From JAJFTV01 sp036825755 (GTDB taxonomy: Bacteria; Chloroflexota; Anaerolineae; Anaerolineales; Anaerolineaceae): 20,439 nucleotides of DNA. Made by a program: the position numbers and the translations under genes. Positions 1-7,735 of the stretch are shown here, piece by piece. Location of the stretch: NCBI GenBank assembly GCA_036825755.1, contig DAISXR010000062.1:1-20439 (forward strand), in the 5' to 3' direction. The first letter of the stretch is position 1, and each line of letters starts with the position of its first letter. Below the pieces are notes generated by a model. It worked only from the letters and a program-made list of their open reading frames with translations. It did no database searches and was not told where the DNA came from.

Positions 1-1
1 C

Positions 2-484
2 GGCGCGTCCATGGTGATCATCTCCGAGCCGCAGGAAGACCGCGTAAAGCTGGCCCTCAAGGTGGGCGCGGACGCGGCCATCAACCCGCTCAGGGAAAAT
101 CTGGCCGATCGTGTGCTGGAACTGACGCGCGGGATTGGCGCGGATCTGTTCATGGAAGCCACCGGGCTGCCGGCGGTGGTATACCCGGATATCGAGCGCA
201 TTATCTGGGAAGGCCGCACCATCAACTCGCGCGTGGTGGTCACGGCCCGCGCAGAGGCAAAGATGCCTGTCACCGGTGAGGTGTTACAGGTTCGCCATGC
301 GCAGATCATCGGCGCGCAGGGGCACTCCGGGTACGGCACCTTCCCGCGCGTGATCGACTGCATGTCAGACGGCATGGATATGACGCCCATGATCACCAAA
401 AAGATCACCCTGCCGGAGGTACCCGAGAATGTGATCCGGCTGCAGACCGACCGCAGCGAGTGCAAGATTACCTGTGTGGTTTAA
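2..484 (+). CDS. iolM: Zinc-type medium-chain dehydrogenase, C-terminal part; scyllo-inosose 3-dehydrogenase-like (5' partial)
   Basis: The 5' end lies outside the window; coding is open from base 2 and ends in TAA at 482-484, leaving about 160 C-terminal residues. The visible part is the second half of the NAD-binding fold and the C-terminal segment of an MDR (zinc alcohol/polyol dehydrogenase) protein: the ISEPQEDR strand-turn that follows the lost glycine motif, then LALKVGADAAINP, GADLFMEATG and the closing RLQTDRSECKITCVV. The segments GAQGHSGYGTFPRV and MSDGMDMT recall Thermotoga maritima IolM, which oxidises scyllo-inosose in myo-inositol breakdown. The next gene resembles IolO of the same pathway, which supports the assignment. 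The catalytic zinc ligands lie upstream and cannot be checked. MDR family membership is secure; the exact substrate is inferred and another cyclitol or polyol dehydrogenase is possible. Confidence 0.75.
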   Translation, partial: GASMVIISEPQEDRVKLALKVGADAAINPLRENLADRVLELTRGIGADLFMEATGLPAVVYPDIERIIWEGRTINSRVVVTARAEAKMPVTGEVLQVRHAQIIGAQGHSGYGTFPRVIDCMSDGMDMTPMITKKITLPEVPENVIRLQTDRSECKITCVV

Positions 485-496
485 CACCCCACCCCT

Positions 497-625
497 TTGT
501 CCCCGCCCCTCAAGGGGCGGGGAAATAATATTTTTGGTGTGATGAAGCCACAAAGTGGCTTCATCACACCAAAAGAAAGATTCTCCCCCTTCCCACAGGG
601 AAGGGGGTGCGTCACTTGGTGACGC
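497..625. repeat. Compact intergenic element of four perfect hairpins
   Basis: Four perfect inverted repeats lie end to end between the two inositol-type genes. At 501-522 CCCCGCCCC pairs with GGGGCGGGG across 4 nt. At 532-574 a 20-bp stem has an AAA loop. At 585-607 CCCCCTTCCC pairs with GGGAAGGGGG across 3 nt. At 609-625 GCGTCAC pairs with GTGACGC across 3 nt. Read on the minus strand, the third hairpin followed by GAGAA and a TGATGAA-containing stem matches the layout of the element at 18129-18212. This looks like a dispersed palindromic repeat family (REP- or MITE-like); it could also act as a terminator or mRNA-stability structure between the genes. Confidence 0.7.
532..574. repeat. 20-bp perfect inverted repeat with 3-nt loop
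   Basis: The left arm at 532-551 is TTTTGGTGTGATGAAGCCAC and the arm at 555-574 is its exact reverse complement, separated by AAA. The outer ends read TTTT on the left and AAAA on the right, so a transcript in either direction lacks a U-tract after the stem apart from its own base. It would fold into a very stable hairpin. It is the most prominent part of the composite element described above. Confidence 0.9.
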
Positions 626-660
626 GGGGGTTGGGAGCAAATAACCAACGCGCTGATATA

Positions 661-667
661 AAGGAAA
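661..667 (+). promoter_or_regulatory. Ribosome binding site that selects a TTG start
   Basis: AAGGAAA lies 5 nt before TTG at 673. No comparable site precedes the in-frame ATG at 607, which falls inside the hairpin element. This is why the downstream epimerase is started at TTG. Confidence 0.65.
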
Positions 668-672
668 TAAAA

Positions 673-1482
673 TTGAAACATTCCATCGTCTTATCCACCC
701 AACTCACCCGCTTTGAGGCGGCCACGCTCACCGGCGACTTTGAGGACAATCTGCGCCGCATCGCCGGCTGGGGCTATGACGGCGTGGAACTGGCCGTGCG
801 CGACCCGGCTCTGGTGGACGCGGAGACGCTGGCTGAACTCACCGGCCGGTACGGGCTGCGGGTGCCGGCCATCGGCACCGGACAGGCCTGGGGCGAAGAA
901 GGTCTCTCCTTCACCAGCCAGGACGCCATAGTCCGTGAGCAGGCCATTCAGCGAATTCAGAGCCACATCCCGCTGGCCAAACGACTGGGTGCCCTTATCA
1001 TTATCGGATTGATCCGCGGTATCACCCCCGCCGGGCAGGCGCGCGAACAATCCATGCAATATCTGATCGAAGCACTGCAGCAGTGCGCCGACGCGGCTGC
1101 CCCGCACAGCATCCGTTTTGCGCTGGAGCCGCTCAACCGCTATGAAACCGATCTGATCCACACCACACAGGACGGCCTGCAGCTCATCGAACAGGTGGGC
1201 CGGCCCAACTTTGGGTTGCTGCTGGATACCTTCCACATGAACATCGAAGAACCGGATATGCTGGAAAGCATTCAATCCTGCGGAGAGCATATCTTCCATT
1301 TCCACGTGGCTGATTCCAACCGCTGGCATCCCGGCGCGGGCCATCTCGATTTCGCATCCCTGTTGGAGACGCTGCGGTATACCGGTTATGACGGCTTCGT
1401 TTCCGGCGAGTTTTTGCCCAAACCGGATGCGCTGACTGCCGCTGAAAACAGCATCACGTATCTGCGGAACATCACCGGGTAA
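673..1482 (+). CDS. iolO: Sugar epimerase, xylose isomerase-like TIM barrel; 5-keto-L-gluconate epimerase-like
   Basis: This 269-residue protein belongs to the AP-endonuclease-2/xylose-isomerase-like TIM-barrel family, which isomerises or epimerises keto sugars using a divalent metal. Expected metal ligands are visible with family spacing: Glu152 (FALEPLNRYET), Asp185 (LLLDTFHMNIEE), His211 (FHVADSNRW) and Glu246 (SGEFLP). The combination AIGTGQA, EPLNRYET, DTFHMNIEE and HVADSNRW strongly recalls Thermotoga maritima IolO, which converts 5-keto-L-gluconate to D-tagaturonate. The preceding gene resembles IolM from the same route. The TTG start is chosen because it follows a good Shine-Dalgarno site and begins (M)KHSIVLSTQ, the expected first barrel strand; starting at ATG 607 would add 22 residues translated from a repeat. 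The fold is near certain. The substrate rests on motif resemblance and context; a tagatose or hydroxypyruvate isomerase-type activity is the alternative. Confidence 0.82.
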   Translation: MKHSIVLSTQLTRFEAATLTGDFEDNLRRIAGWGYDGVELAVRDPALVDAETLAELTGRYGLRVPAIGTGQAWGEEGLSFTSQDAIVREQAIQRIQSHIPLAKRLGALIIIGLIRGITPAGQAREQSMQYLIEALQQCADAAAPHSIRFALEPLNRYETDLIHTTQDGLQLIEQVGRPNFGLLLDTFHMNIEEPDMLESIQSCGEHIFHFHVADSNRWHPGAGHLDFASLLETLRYTGYDGFVSGEFLPKPDALTAAENSITYLRNITG

Positions 1483-1495
1483 GAAGCACAAAAGC

Positions 1496-1521
1496 GGGCA
1501 GCGAGTAAAAACTCGCTGCCC
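1496..1521. terminator. Bidirectional terminator between convergent genes
   Basis: An 11-bp perfect stem (GGGCAGCGAGT with ACTCGCTGCCC) encloses an AAAA loop. It lies 13 bp after the epimerase stop and 29 bp after the end of the leftward methyltransferase gene. On the minus strand it is followed by the T-rich GCTTTTGTGCTTCTT, so it should work better leftward; on the plus strand the T-tract is weak. Confidence 0.7.
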
Positions 1522-1550
1522 TGTCAGTTATCCGGTCCGGTTTTATACCG

Positions 1551-2195
1551 TCAGGCTTTGCGCAGAATCAGCGATTGAAAATTCAGCCCGCCCCGTTCGG
1601 GCAATTCTATGGGTTTGAACGATACTACCTCGAAATACGCTGAAACCAGGGCGATTAAGTCTTCATCCTGATAATAATTGAAAAACCGTTTGGGCCGATA
1701 ACTATCATCCTCCCAGATACCCTCGTGATCCTTTCCGCCGTAGACGCCGTAATAGAACCGGCCGCCCGGGTTCAATACGGTGTGAATTTGCTGCATCACC
1801 GCATGAATGTCCGTGCGCGGAATATGCAGCAGCGAATTCATAGCGTACACAGCGTCAAAATGATTCCGGGTAAACGGAAATAATCGCATATCAGCCTGTA
1901 CGGCATTCAGGTCATTTCCCCGGCATAAGGTTGCCATATTGAAGGATAGATCAGCGCAGGTGACGGCAAGCCCCTGCTCCCGGAAGAACAGACTGTCACG
2001 GCCATGCCCCGCCCCCACCTCCAGCAGACGGCGGCTGCCCGCACGGACCAGTTCATCCAGAAAGCGCCGGCGCTCCACTGTCTTCCAGGGCTCCATCGTG
2101 CTGCGGCTTCGTTCCCCGGCTGTGCGATCATACGCCTGCCGCAATTGCTGTGTGATCTTTTGACCGGCTGATTGATCGCTCATAACCTCTTTCAT
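1551..2195 (-). CDS. Class I SAM-dependent methyltransferase
   Basis: The 214-residue protein has the Rossmann-like methyltransferase fold. Motif I is LLEVGAGHGRDS (residues 57-68), the acidic residue that holds the SAM ribose is Asp82 in CADLS, motif II is in FDAVYAMNSLLHIP (113-126) and the post-motif LNPGG is at 141-145. The substrate is unknown; the fold type (Methyltransf_11/25) covers small molecules, quinones, lipids and proteins, and nothing here decides. It lies 27 bp downstream of the S9B-like peptidase on the same strand and probably shares its transcript. Two starts are possible: ATG at 2195 (after CAGGAAA, short spacing) or ATG at 2183 (MSDQSAG, after AAGAGG). Family certain, function open. 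Confidence 0.9.
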   Translation of the reverse strand: MKEVMSDQSAGQKITQQLRQAYDRTAGERSRSTMEPWKTVERRRFLDELVRAGSRRLLEVGAGHGRDSLFFREQGLAVTCADLSFNMATLCRGNDLNAVQADMRLFPFTRNHFDAVYAMNSLLHIPRTDIHAVMQQIHTVLNPGGRFYYGVYGGKDHEGIWEDDSYRPKRFFNYYQDEDLIALVSAYFEVVSFKPIELPERGGLNFQSLILRKA

Positions 2196-2222
2196 TTTCC
2201 TGACTGAGATTAAATTCTTTCG

Positions 2223-4311
2223 TCAGAAAGGAAACTGCATTGGAGGAATGGCTTTTTGGTCGATGGCGTACTCTTTCGGCGGTTCAGCTCCCAACAAATG
2301 GGTGACAAAATAATCCCACAGGCGGCGCATAAAATACCCGTCCGTGCGCGCAAACGAGTGGTTGCGGTTAGGCAGGATCAGCATGTCAAAGTCTTTGCCG
2401 GCTTTGATCAACGCGTCCACCACCTGCATGGTCATGGCCATGTGCACGTTGTCATCCATATCACCGGCTGCCAGAAGCAGCTTGCCTTTCAGATTGGCCG
2501 CCAGGGTGGGATTGGCCTGTGCCACAAAATTGTCACCGTCCAGCAAGCCGTTATACAGCTCACCCCAGCCGGCTAGGTATCCGCGCTGATCATGATTGCC
2601 GGCCGACGAGACGGCCACTTTGTAAAAATCAGGATAGGTCAGGATGGCTTTTGTGGATGCGAACCCGCCGCCGGAGTGTCCGAAGATCCCCACCCGCTCC
2701 AGATCCATCCACGAGTACTGTGCAGCCAGCTGGCGCAGCCCTGTAATGTGATCTTCAAGACCGCCCGCCTCGGTAAACTTGCCGTAAGACACGTCGTGGC
2801 AGGCTTTTGAGCGGCCCATATTTCCCAGACCGTCGATGGTGACCACCACAAAGCCCAGTTCGGCCAGGGCCTGCGCCTGATCCGGCTCAAAGGCTTTCGG
2901 GCTGCGATTATGCTGCGGACCGGGGTAAATGGCATCCACCACCGGGTACCTCAGGGTCTCGTCAAAGTGCGATGGCCGGTAAATCACCCCGTAAATGGGC
3001 GTGATCCCGTCGCGGGCCATCACTTGAAAGGTCAATGGCGCCTGCCAGCCCATCCGCTCAAGCTGGCTGATATCGGCGGTTTCCAACTGACGCACCAGNN
3101 NNNNNNNNNNNNNNNNNNNNNNNNNNNNNNNNNNNNNNNNNNNNNNNNNNNNNNNNNNNNNNNNNNNNNNNNNNNNNNNNNNNNNNNNNNNNNNNNNNAT
3201 AGCGGTACAGGTTGAACCATCCGGAACGCTCCGAAGGCCAGATGAACTCCCGCCCCTCTTTGATTACCCGAATATTGGGCGAATCCCCCAACACGGGTGA
3301 CAGTTCCACATACGTTTTGCCGGTTTCCTCCATCAACAGACGGCTGGCTCCGTTCTGTGCATCAATTTCATAAAATCGGAGAGTTTTGTGGTCTCGCGTG
3401 GGATACACGTAGTACGCGCGATCAGACTCTTTACCCCACCAGACGGTCTTGATTTCAACCGCACCCATGAAATTGCCGTCCACCGGACCGCAGTCAGCCG
3501 CTGTACAATGCCGTGTTTCCACGTCCAGAATGACGATCTGCTCCTGTGTCAGATGTTCATCGCCCACCATGGCGTATTTATAGGTATGCAGAACCGGACG
3601 CTGGCCTTCGGGCGGGCAGTTTTGCAGCAAATGAAGGGCTTTCACCTGGCGCTGATCCTGCCGCTGGGTGAGAAGCTTTTTGCTGTCAGGCGACCAGATA
3701 GCCAGCGGCGGGATGCGATCCGCAAAGGGGCGTAAGGTGACAGCGAGGGTGTTGCTCTCAGGAGATGAAGCGTAGTCAAAATACTGCACACCGTCTGTGG
3801 TCAGCGGGAATTCCTCCTGCGTTTCCAGGCAGCGTACCCACAGGTTGTAATCCCGGCGGAAAGCGGCATATTTCCCGTCAGGTGATATCAGCTCACCGGG
3901 TTTTCGTTTTTCAGGCTCGTCCACTCGCACCAGCCGGTACGTATCCAAATTGCACTCCCAAAGCGCTTCTCCGGCATTAAACCGAATTTCCCGACCGCCG
4001 TGATATTCCAGCGTGTTGAACGGCAGGTTATAGCGGGTGTATGCGGTACCGCTGGCCTCCGACAGGGCAGCCGCCAGGCGAACTTCATCGAATAAGGGTT
4101 CCCGTCTGTTGGCAGCCGGATCCACCCGTTTGAATTGCCTGCCGGTGCTGCTGTTCACTTCGTACCAGAAGATTTCGTTGTGATCTCCCGGTTTGCCCAG
4201 ATAATGCGGTTTTACTTCATTATTGAAAATTTTCTTCGCCTGGTTCCAGGGCAAAAAGGCTTCAGCCCGGGCATAATCAGCATATGTCAGTGTTCTTTTT
4301 TCATTGTCCAT
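2223..4311 (-). CDS. S9B (DPP-IV-like) prolyl oligopeptidase-family serine peptidase, interrupted by assembly gap
   Basis: The gene is read in two pieces on either side of 100 Ns. The N-terminal piece (371 codons) carries the DPPIV_N propeller: ISPDGKYAAFRRDYNLWVR, LAIWSPDSKKLL, and IWPSERSGWFNLYRY just before the gap. The C-terminal piece (291 codons plus stop) is the hydrolase: nucleophile in GHSGGG (codon 2673-2675), acid in GDMDDNVH, base in NRNHSF. Both pieces reach the Ns exactly at a codon boundary, so the gene is probably intact in the organism. The family normally has roughly 100 more residues at this place. The double-Glu motif that anchors the peptide N-terminus in true dipeptidyl peptidase IV is not seen in the expected stretch after LTTDG, so strict DPP-IV activity is doubtful. 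The start at ATG 4311 (MDNEKRT) follows AGGAGA by 10 nt; an ATG at 4350 lacks such a site. No signal peptide is seen. Confidence 0.87.
3099..3198. other. Assembly gap (100 N)
   Basis: Exactly 100 undetermined bases, the usual placeholder for a scaffold gap of unknown size. It falls inside the S9B-like peptidase gene, between the end of the propeller and the start of the hydrolase domain. By comparison with the usual family layout about 90-110 codons are missing, so the true gap is probably near 300 bp. Confidence 0.97.
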
Positions 4312-4453
4312 GGATGATATGTCTCCTGAAAACAGATGGGGTGCGTCCATCTCAACAGCCCTGCCCCTCCGGATACCGCATCAAACAGGGGCGGAAAACG
4401 AACGGGTTTACAGGCAAATTGAATCGGGAACAGATCTGGAATCGATCAGATAC

Positions 4454-4459
4454 ATTATA
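4454..4459 (-). promoter_or_regulatory. Candidate -10 box for the S9B-peptidase/methyltransferase unit
   Basis: The minus strand reads TATAAT here, about 143 bp before the ATG at 4311. No good -35 box is seen at the usual distance, so this is a weak prediction based on a perfect -10 in a non-coding region. Confidence 0.35.
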
Positions 4460-4721
4460 CATGCTCACACAGTCTGCATCGCCGCGTCTCGCAAACAAGG
4501 CGCAGAGAAATTCGCGCGCGGACTTTTCCCGGGTTTCCCTCTCTGGAACCGCCATGGATGGGCCTCTCCGCACTGGCCCGAGTGGGATCAATCCGGCTAC
4601 CGGATAATGGGATGGACTGGCAAGCCTCATTCCTGAGGCGTTGTTGTTTAGCCGGGTGATTTAGCAACCCGCGATGCACAAGAATATCCGCGTGCATCTG
4701 ACCCCAGTGGCGCCGGACCGT

Positions 4722-4750
4722 TTTTCAAACCAGTCTGATGCTGATACAAT
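4722..4750 (+). promoter_or_regulatory. Candidate sigma-70-type promoter for the lipoprotein gene
   Basis: TTTTCA at 4722-4727 and TACAAT at 4745-4750 are separated by 17 bp (4/6 and 5/6 matches to consensus). Transcription would start near 4757, leaving a leader of about 60 nt before the ATG at 4819. Confidence 0.4.
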
Positions 4751-4818
4751 TAGGCTTGATCCTCTGGATCTGGCACCCGGCAATCAACTCAATTCGGATG
4801 GATCATGGAGAAAAGGGT

Positions 4819-5379
4819 ATGAAGAAATGGTTTCTGTTGATCCTCAGTGGCCTGCTTACCGCCACGCTGTTCAGCGGATGCGGTTTATTTTCGCAATCTG
4901 CCCGGTTAAGCGAGATTGACATCGCTATTGACGGCGATCCTTCCGAGTGGGAACCGTTCCCTACCGTCTATACCGATGAAAAAGGCGACAACATCAGTAT
5001 TGATTATGATATTTCCTTCATCAAAGCCTTTACAGACAACCAGAGCGACATCATCTATATCCTGGTGGAAAGCTATCTGCTGCCCAAGGAATTCACCAGC
5101 GTGGAAATTGATTTTCAATATGGGGATGAATATTATCGCGTCGGTCTGCCGACCGGCGAGGACTATTTTGGCGCCATCGCCCGCAAGACCGGGCAGGATG
5201 AATGGGAAACCGTCACCGACCGGTTGGAATACAGCATGGTGACCGGTGACGCCACCGAAATTTCTTTTTCCATCAGCAGTTTTCCCGACCAAAACCAGTT
5301 GAAGATTGCTAAAATCCGCATCATGGGTGGGATTTGCTGCAACCAGTACGAATATTACGCCATCGATTTTATTAACTGA
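4819..5379 (+). CDS. Small secreted lipoprotein with CBM9-like motif
   Basis: The 186-residue protein begins MKKWFLLILSGLLTATLFSGC: a charged start, a hydrophobic stretch and a lipobox ending at Cys21 (Phe at -3 is slightly unusual, Ser-Gly-Cys is normal). The mature part starts with IDGDPSEWEP (37-46), the signature that opens CBM9-like/DOMON-type beta-sandwich domains, followed by alternating strands (ISIDYDIS, DIIYILVES, VEIDFQYG, TEISFSIS). It is probably anchored in the membrane facing outwards and may bind a sugar or other ligand; no catalytic motif is seen. ATG 4819 is chosen because GGAG lies 8 nt before it and it begins the signal peptide; an in-frame ATG at 4738 overlaps the candidate promoter. 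Lipoprotein status is well supported; ligand binding is inferred. Confidence 0.78.
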   Translation: MKKWFLLILSGLLTATLFSGCGLFSQSARLSEIDIAIDGDPSEWEPFPTVYTDEKGDNISIDYDISFIKAFTDNQSDIIYILVESYLLPKEFTSVEIDFQYGDEYYRVGLPTGEDYFGAIARKTGQDEWETVTDRLEYSMVTGDATEISFSISSFPDQNQLKIAKIRIMGGICCNQYEYYAIDFIN

Positions 5380-5384
5380 ATATT

Positions 5385-5393
5385 TGGTATAAT
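5385..5393 (+). promoter_or_regulatory. Extended -10 promoter ahead of the membrane protein/MFS pair
   Basis: TGGTATAAT matches the extended -10 consensus (TGN followed by a perfect TATAAT), starting 6 bp after the lipoprotein stop. No matching -35 is needed for this class and none is seen. The start point would be near 5400, about 48 bp before the ATG at 5448. Confidence 0.5.
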
Positions 5394-5447
5394 CCGGCCT
5401 GGCCGGCACACGGAATACTCATCCGAAGTTCATCCAGAGGAAACGGT

Positions 5448-6206
5448 ATGGATCAATTCTTTTCGGGATTGGAATACACAGGAAAACCCTTCGAACTCTT
5501 CGGCCCAGCACATCTTATCGCGCTGGGCTTCGTTGTGCTGCTGAACCTCTCGTTTCTGCTGCTGAGAAAAAGCCCTTCTTCACGGCTGAACACCGGGGTT
5601 CGATACAGCATGGCAGCGGTATTGATCATTAACGAGCTGCTGTGGCACTACTGGAATGTGCGTAACGGTTTCTGGTCGGTGCAGGAAACGTTACCGCTGC
5701 ACCTGTGCAGCCTGTTCGTCATCCTGAGCGCCATCATGCTGGTGACCAAAAGCTATTCCATCTACGAGTTTGCCTATTTCCTCGGCATTGGCGGAGCGCT
5801 TCAGCCTCTCATCACCCCGGATGCCGGTATGTGGGGCTTCCCGCATTTCCGCTTTTTCCAGGTGATCATCTCGCACGGGCTGATTGTCAGCAGTGCCATC
5901 TATATGACGGTGGTGGCAGGCTACCGCCCTACTTTCAAATCGCTCAAGCGCGTGTATATTGGCTCCGGGCTGTATGTGGCGTTCATCTTTGGCCTCAACT
6001 TCCTGCTGGGCAGCAATTATCTGTTTATCGCCCATAAACCGACTACCGCCAGTCTGATCGATCTGCTGCCCGAGTGGCCGGTATATATCCTGTACCTGCT
6101 GGCGATCGCTGCCGTGGTCTTTTTCCTTTTATATGTACCCTTCCTTATCAGTGATTTGCGCAAAAAAAGCACGAAAAATCTACATCGTATTCAGGAGGCC
6201 CAATAG
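5448..6206 (+). CDS. TIGR02206/YwaF-type (TMEM164 family) integral membrane protein
   Basis: This 252-residue protein has about seven hydrophobic segments covering most of its length and a basic tail (DLRKKSTKNLHR). Family hallmarks are FGPAHLIAL near the N-terminus, LPLHLCSLF (82-90) with its conserved His and Cys, GGALQPLITPD (115-125), FHISHG-like FFQVIISHG (136-144) and LLPEWPVYI (206-214). The bacterial members (YwaF, TP0381) are uncharacterised. The related eukaryotic TMEM164 has been described as a phospholipid acyltransferase, which makes a lipid role possible but unproven. AGAGGAA ends 5 nt before the start. The next gene follows after 10-25 bp depending on its start, so the two are likely co-transcribed from the extended -10 promoter. 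Confidence 0.88.
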   Translation: MDQFFSGLEYTGKPFELFGPAHLIALGFVVLLNLSFLLLRKSPSSRLNTGVRYSMAAVLIINELLWHYWNVRNGFWSVQETLPLHLCSLFVILSAIMLVTKSYSIYEFAYFLGIGGALQPLITPDAGMWGFPHFRFFQVIISHGLIVSSAIYMTVVAGYRPTFKSLKRVYIGSGLYVAFIFGLNFLLGSNYLFIAHKPTTASLIDLLPEWPVYILYLLAIAAVVFFLLYVPFLISDLRKKSTKNLHRIQEAQ

Positions 6207-6231
6207 GGTTATCCAGTTGAAATTAGCAAAC

Positions 6232-7704
6232 ATGGATCATTCCAAAGTCGATTATCGGTATAAATGGTATGTGCTGGCTGCCACAGGCATGGGCATTTTC
6301 CTGGGCACCATTGACGGCAGCATTGTCAACATCACCCTGCCCACCATGGTGGAGGGTTTCAATACCAGTTTTGCCACCATTCAGTGGGTGGTGCTGGTGT
6401 ATCTGCTAACGGTCAGCGTATTGATGTTGGGGATGGGCCGGCTGGCCGACATCAAAGGGAAAAAACCGATCTATACTCTCGGTTTTGCTGTTTTCGTCGT
6501 CGGATCGTTGCTGTGCGGTCTTTCACCCACAGTGGGAACGCTGATCGCCTCGCGTGTCGTGCAGGGCATCGGCGCTTCTATGGTGATGGCGTTAGGCATG
6601 GCCATTGTGACCGAATCATTCCCGCCGGAGGAACGCGGACGCGCCCTGGGCATCACCGGCGCCATCGTATCCATCGGTGTGGTCACCGGTCCCACCCTGG
6701 GCGGTCTGATCGTCAAGAATCTTTCGTGGCACTGGATTTTCTTTGTCAACATTCCCGTTGGGTTGATCGGTATCCCGATGATCCTGCGTTTTGTACCCGA
6801 TCTGCGCCCGACTGGAAACCAGAAATTTGACTTTGCCGGCGCCGGCACTTTGTTGATGACCCTGATGTGTTTGCTGATGGCGCTCAATCTGGGACAGGTA
6901 GACGGTTTTTCAAATCCGCTGGTGTTGGGGCTGCTGGCCGGTTTCGCGGTCTTCCTGGTTCTGTTCATCCTGGCCGAGCGGCGGTCAACCCAGCCAATGA
7001 TCGACCTGTCCCTGTTCCGCAATGTGCTGCTGCGCACCAACCTGATCACCGGGTTTCTCACCTTTGTCACCCAAGCCGGCAGCATCTTCCTTCTCCCGTT
7101 CTACCTGCAAAACGCGCTGGGGTATGATCCGCAGCAGGCCGGCTTTTTAATGGTGGTGGTACCGGTCTGCCTGGGGATCATGGCTCCCATTTCAGGCACG
7201 CTCTCCGATAAAGTGGGTACCCGGCCCATTACAGCCATCGGGCTGGTTTTCCTGCTGATTGGTTACATCAGCGCCAGCACGCTCTCGCTGGAAACCACCG
7301 CCCTGGGATATGCCCTGCGCTTCATCCCGGTGGGCATAGGCGTGGGTATCTTCCAATCGCCCAACAACAGCGCGGTGATGGGTTCGGCGCCGAAAAGCCA
7401 GTTGGGCGTGGTATCCAGCCTGCTGGCCATCACCCGCACCCTCGGCCAGACCGCCGGTATCGCCCTGCTGGGCGCTTTCTGGGCTTCGCGTACCTTCGCA
7501 TATGCCGGGCAGGTCTTTCCGGGCGGCGCCACCGATGCGCCGTATCCCGCGCAGGTAGCCGGTCAGCATGATACCTTTGTGCTGGCCATCGCGGTCACCT
7601 GTGTGAGCCTCGTTCTGGCACTCCTGGCTGTTCAGCGCGAACGGAAAATGAAAAAAGAACAGGTACAGGTAGGCATCTCAGACCGGCAGCAGGCCGGAAA
7701 ATAA
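6232..7704 (+). CDS. DHA2-family MFS transporter (EmrB/QacA type), probable drug or metabolite/H+ antiporter
   Basis: From ATG 6232 the protein has 490 residues and about 14 hydrophobic segments, the layout of the DHA2 (drug:H+ antiporter-2) family. Visible signatures are TIDGSIVNITLPTM in helix 1 (the D-x-x-I/V-x-N-x-A/T-L-P motif), GRLADIKGKKP (motif A, loop 2-3), VTESFPPEERGRALG and GVVTGPTLGGLIV (antiporter motif C, helix 5). The C-terminus is a short charged tail. The substrate cannot be read from sequence; such pumps export drugs, dyes, peptides or other small molecules. Start choice is uncertain: ATG 6232 has no good ribosome binding site, while TTG 6217 follows AGGG by 8 nt and would add five residues; AGGAGG at 6193-6198 is too far from either. 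A strong terminator follows. Confidence 0.9.
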   Translation: MDHSKVDYRYKWYVLAATGMGIFLGTIDGSIVNITLPTMVEGFNTSFATIQWVVLVYLLTVSVLMLGMGRLADIKGKKPIYTLGFAVFVVGSLLCGLSPTVGTLIASRVVQGIGASMVMALGMAIVTESFPPEERGRALGITGAIVSIGVVTGPTLGGLIVKNLSWHWIFFVNIPVGLIGIPMILRFVPDLRPTGNQKFDFAGAGTLLMTLMCLLMALNLGQVDGFSNPLVLGLLAGFAVFLVLFILAERRSTQPMIDLSLFRNVLLRTNLITGFLTFVTQAGSIFLLPFYLQNALGYDPQQAGFLMVVVPVCLGIMAPISGTLSDKVGTRPITAIGLVFLLIGYISASTLSLETTALGYALRFIPVGIGVGIFQSPNNSAVMGSAPKSQLGVVSSLLAITRTLGQTAGIALLGAFWASRTFAYAGQVFPGGATDAPYPAQVAGQHDTFVLAIAVTCVSLVLALLAVQRERKMKKEQVQVGISDRQQAGK

Positions 7705-7735
7705 GAGCCTGACCAAGACACAAAGCAATCCATAG

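Larger units (their letters stand above)
4312..4818. other. 507-bp non-coding region between divergent genes
   Basis: No convincing gene is seen. It separates the leftward S9B-like gene from the rightward lipoprotein gene, so it must hold both promoters; candidates are listed separately. Other structures: a 6-bp hairpin GCCTCA/TGAGGC at 4624-4639 followed by TTGTTGTTT, which looks like a small rightward terminator with no gene ahead of it, and an inverted repeat GATGCAC/GTGCATC at 4673-4698. Open frames crossing this stretch have no recognisable domain and no ribosome binding site. No tRNA or known riboswitch was recognised. Confidence 0.6.

Noticed and set aside
497..625. CRISPR array or tRNA in the hairpin-rich gap
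   Set aside because: The four hairpins differ from each other, with no direct repeat and spacer pattern, and no cloverleaf or conserved tRNA bases are seen.
607..672. N-terminal extension of the epimerase from ATG 607
   Set aside because: The first 22 residues would be translated from a palindromic repeat; TTG 673 has a proper ribosome binding site and starts at the family's first strand.
691..1491. 266-codon open frame antisense to the epimerase gene
   Set aside because: It mirrors the codon pattern of a well-supported gene, has no domain and no ribosome binding site.
3058..3220. Apparent frameshift or two separate genes at the S9B peptidase
   Set aside because: Caused by the arbitrary 100-N placeholder; both halves are in register with the gap ends.
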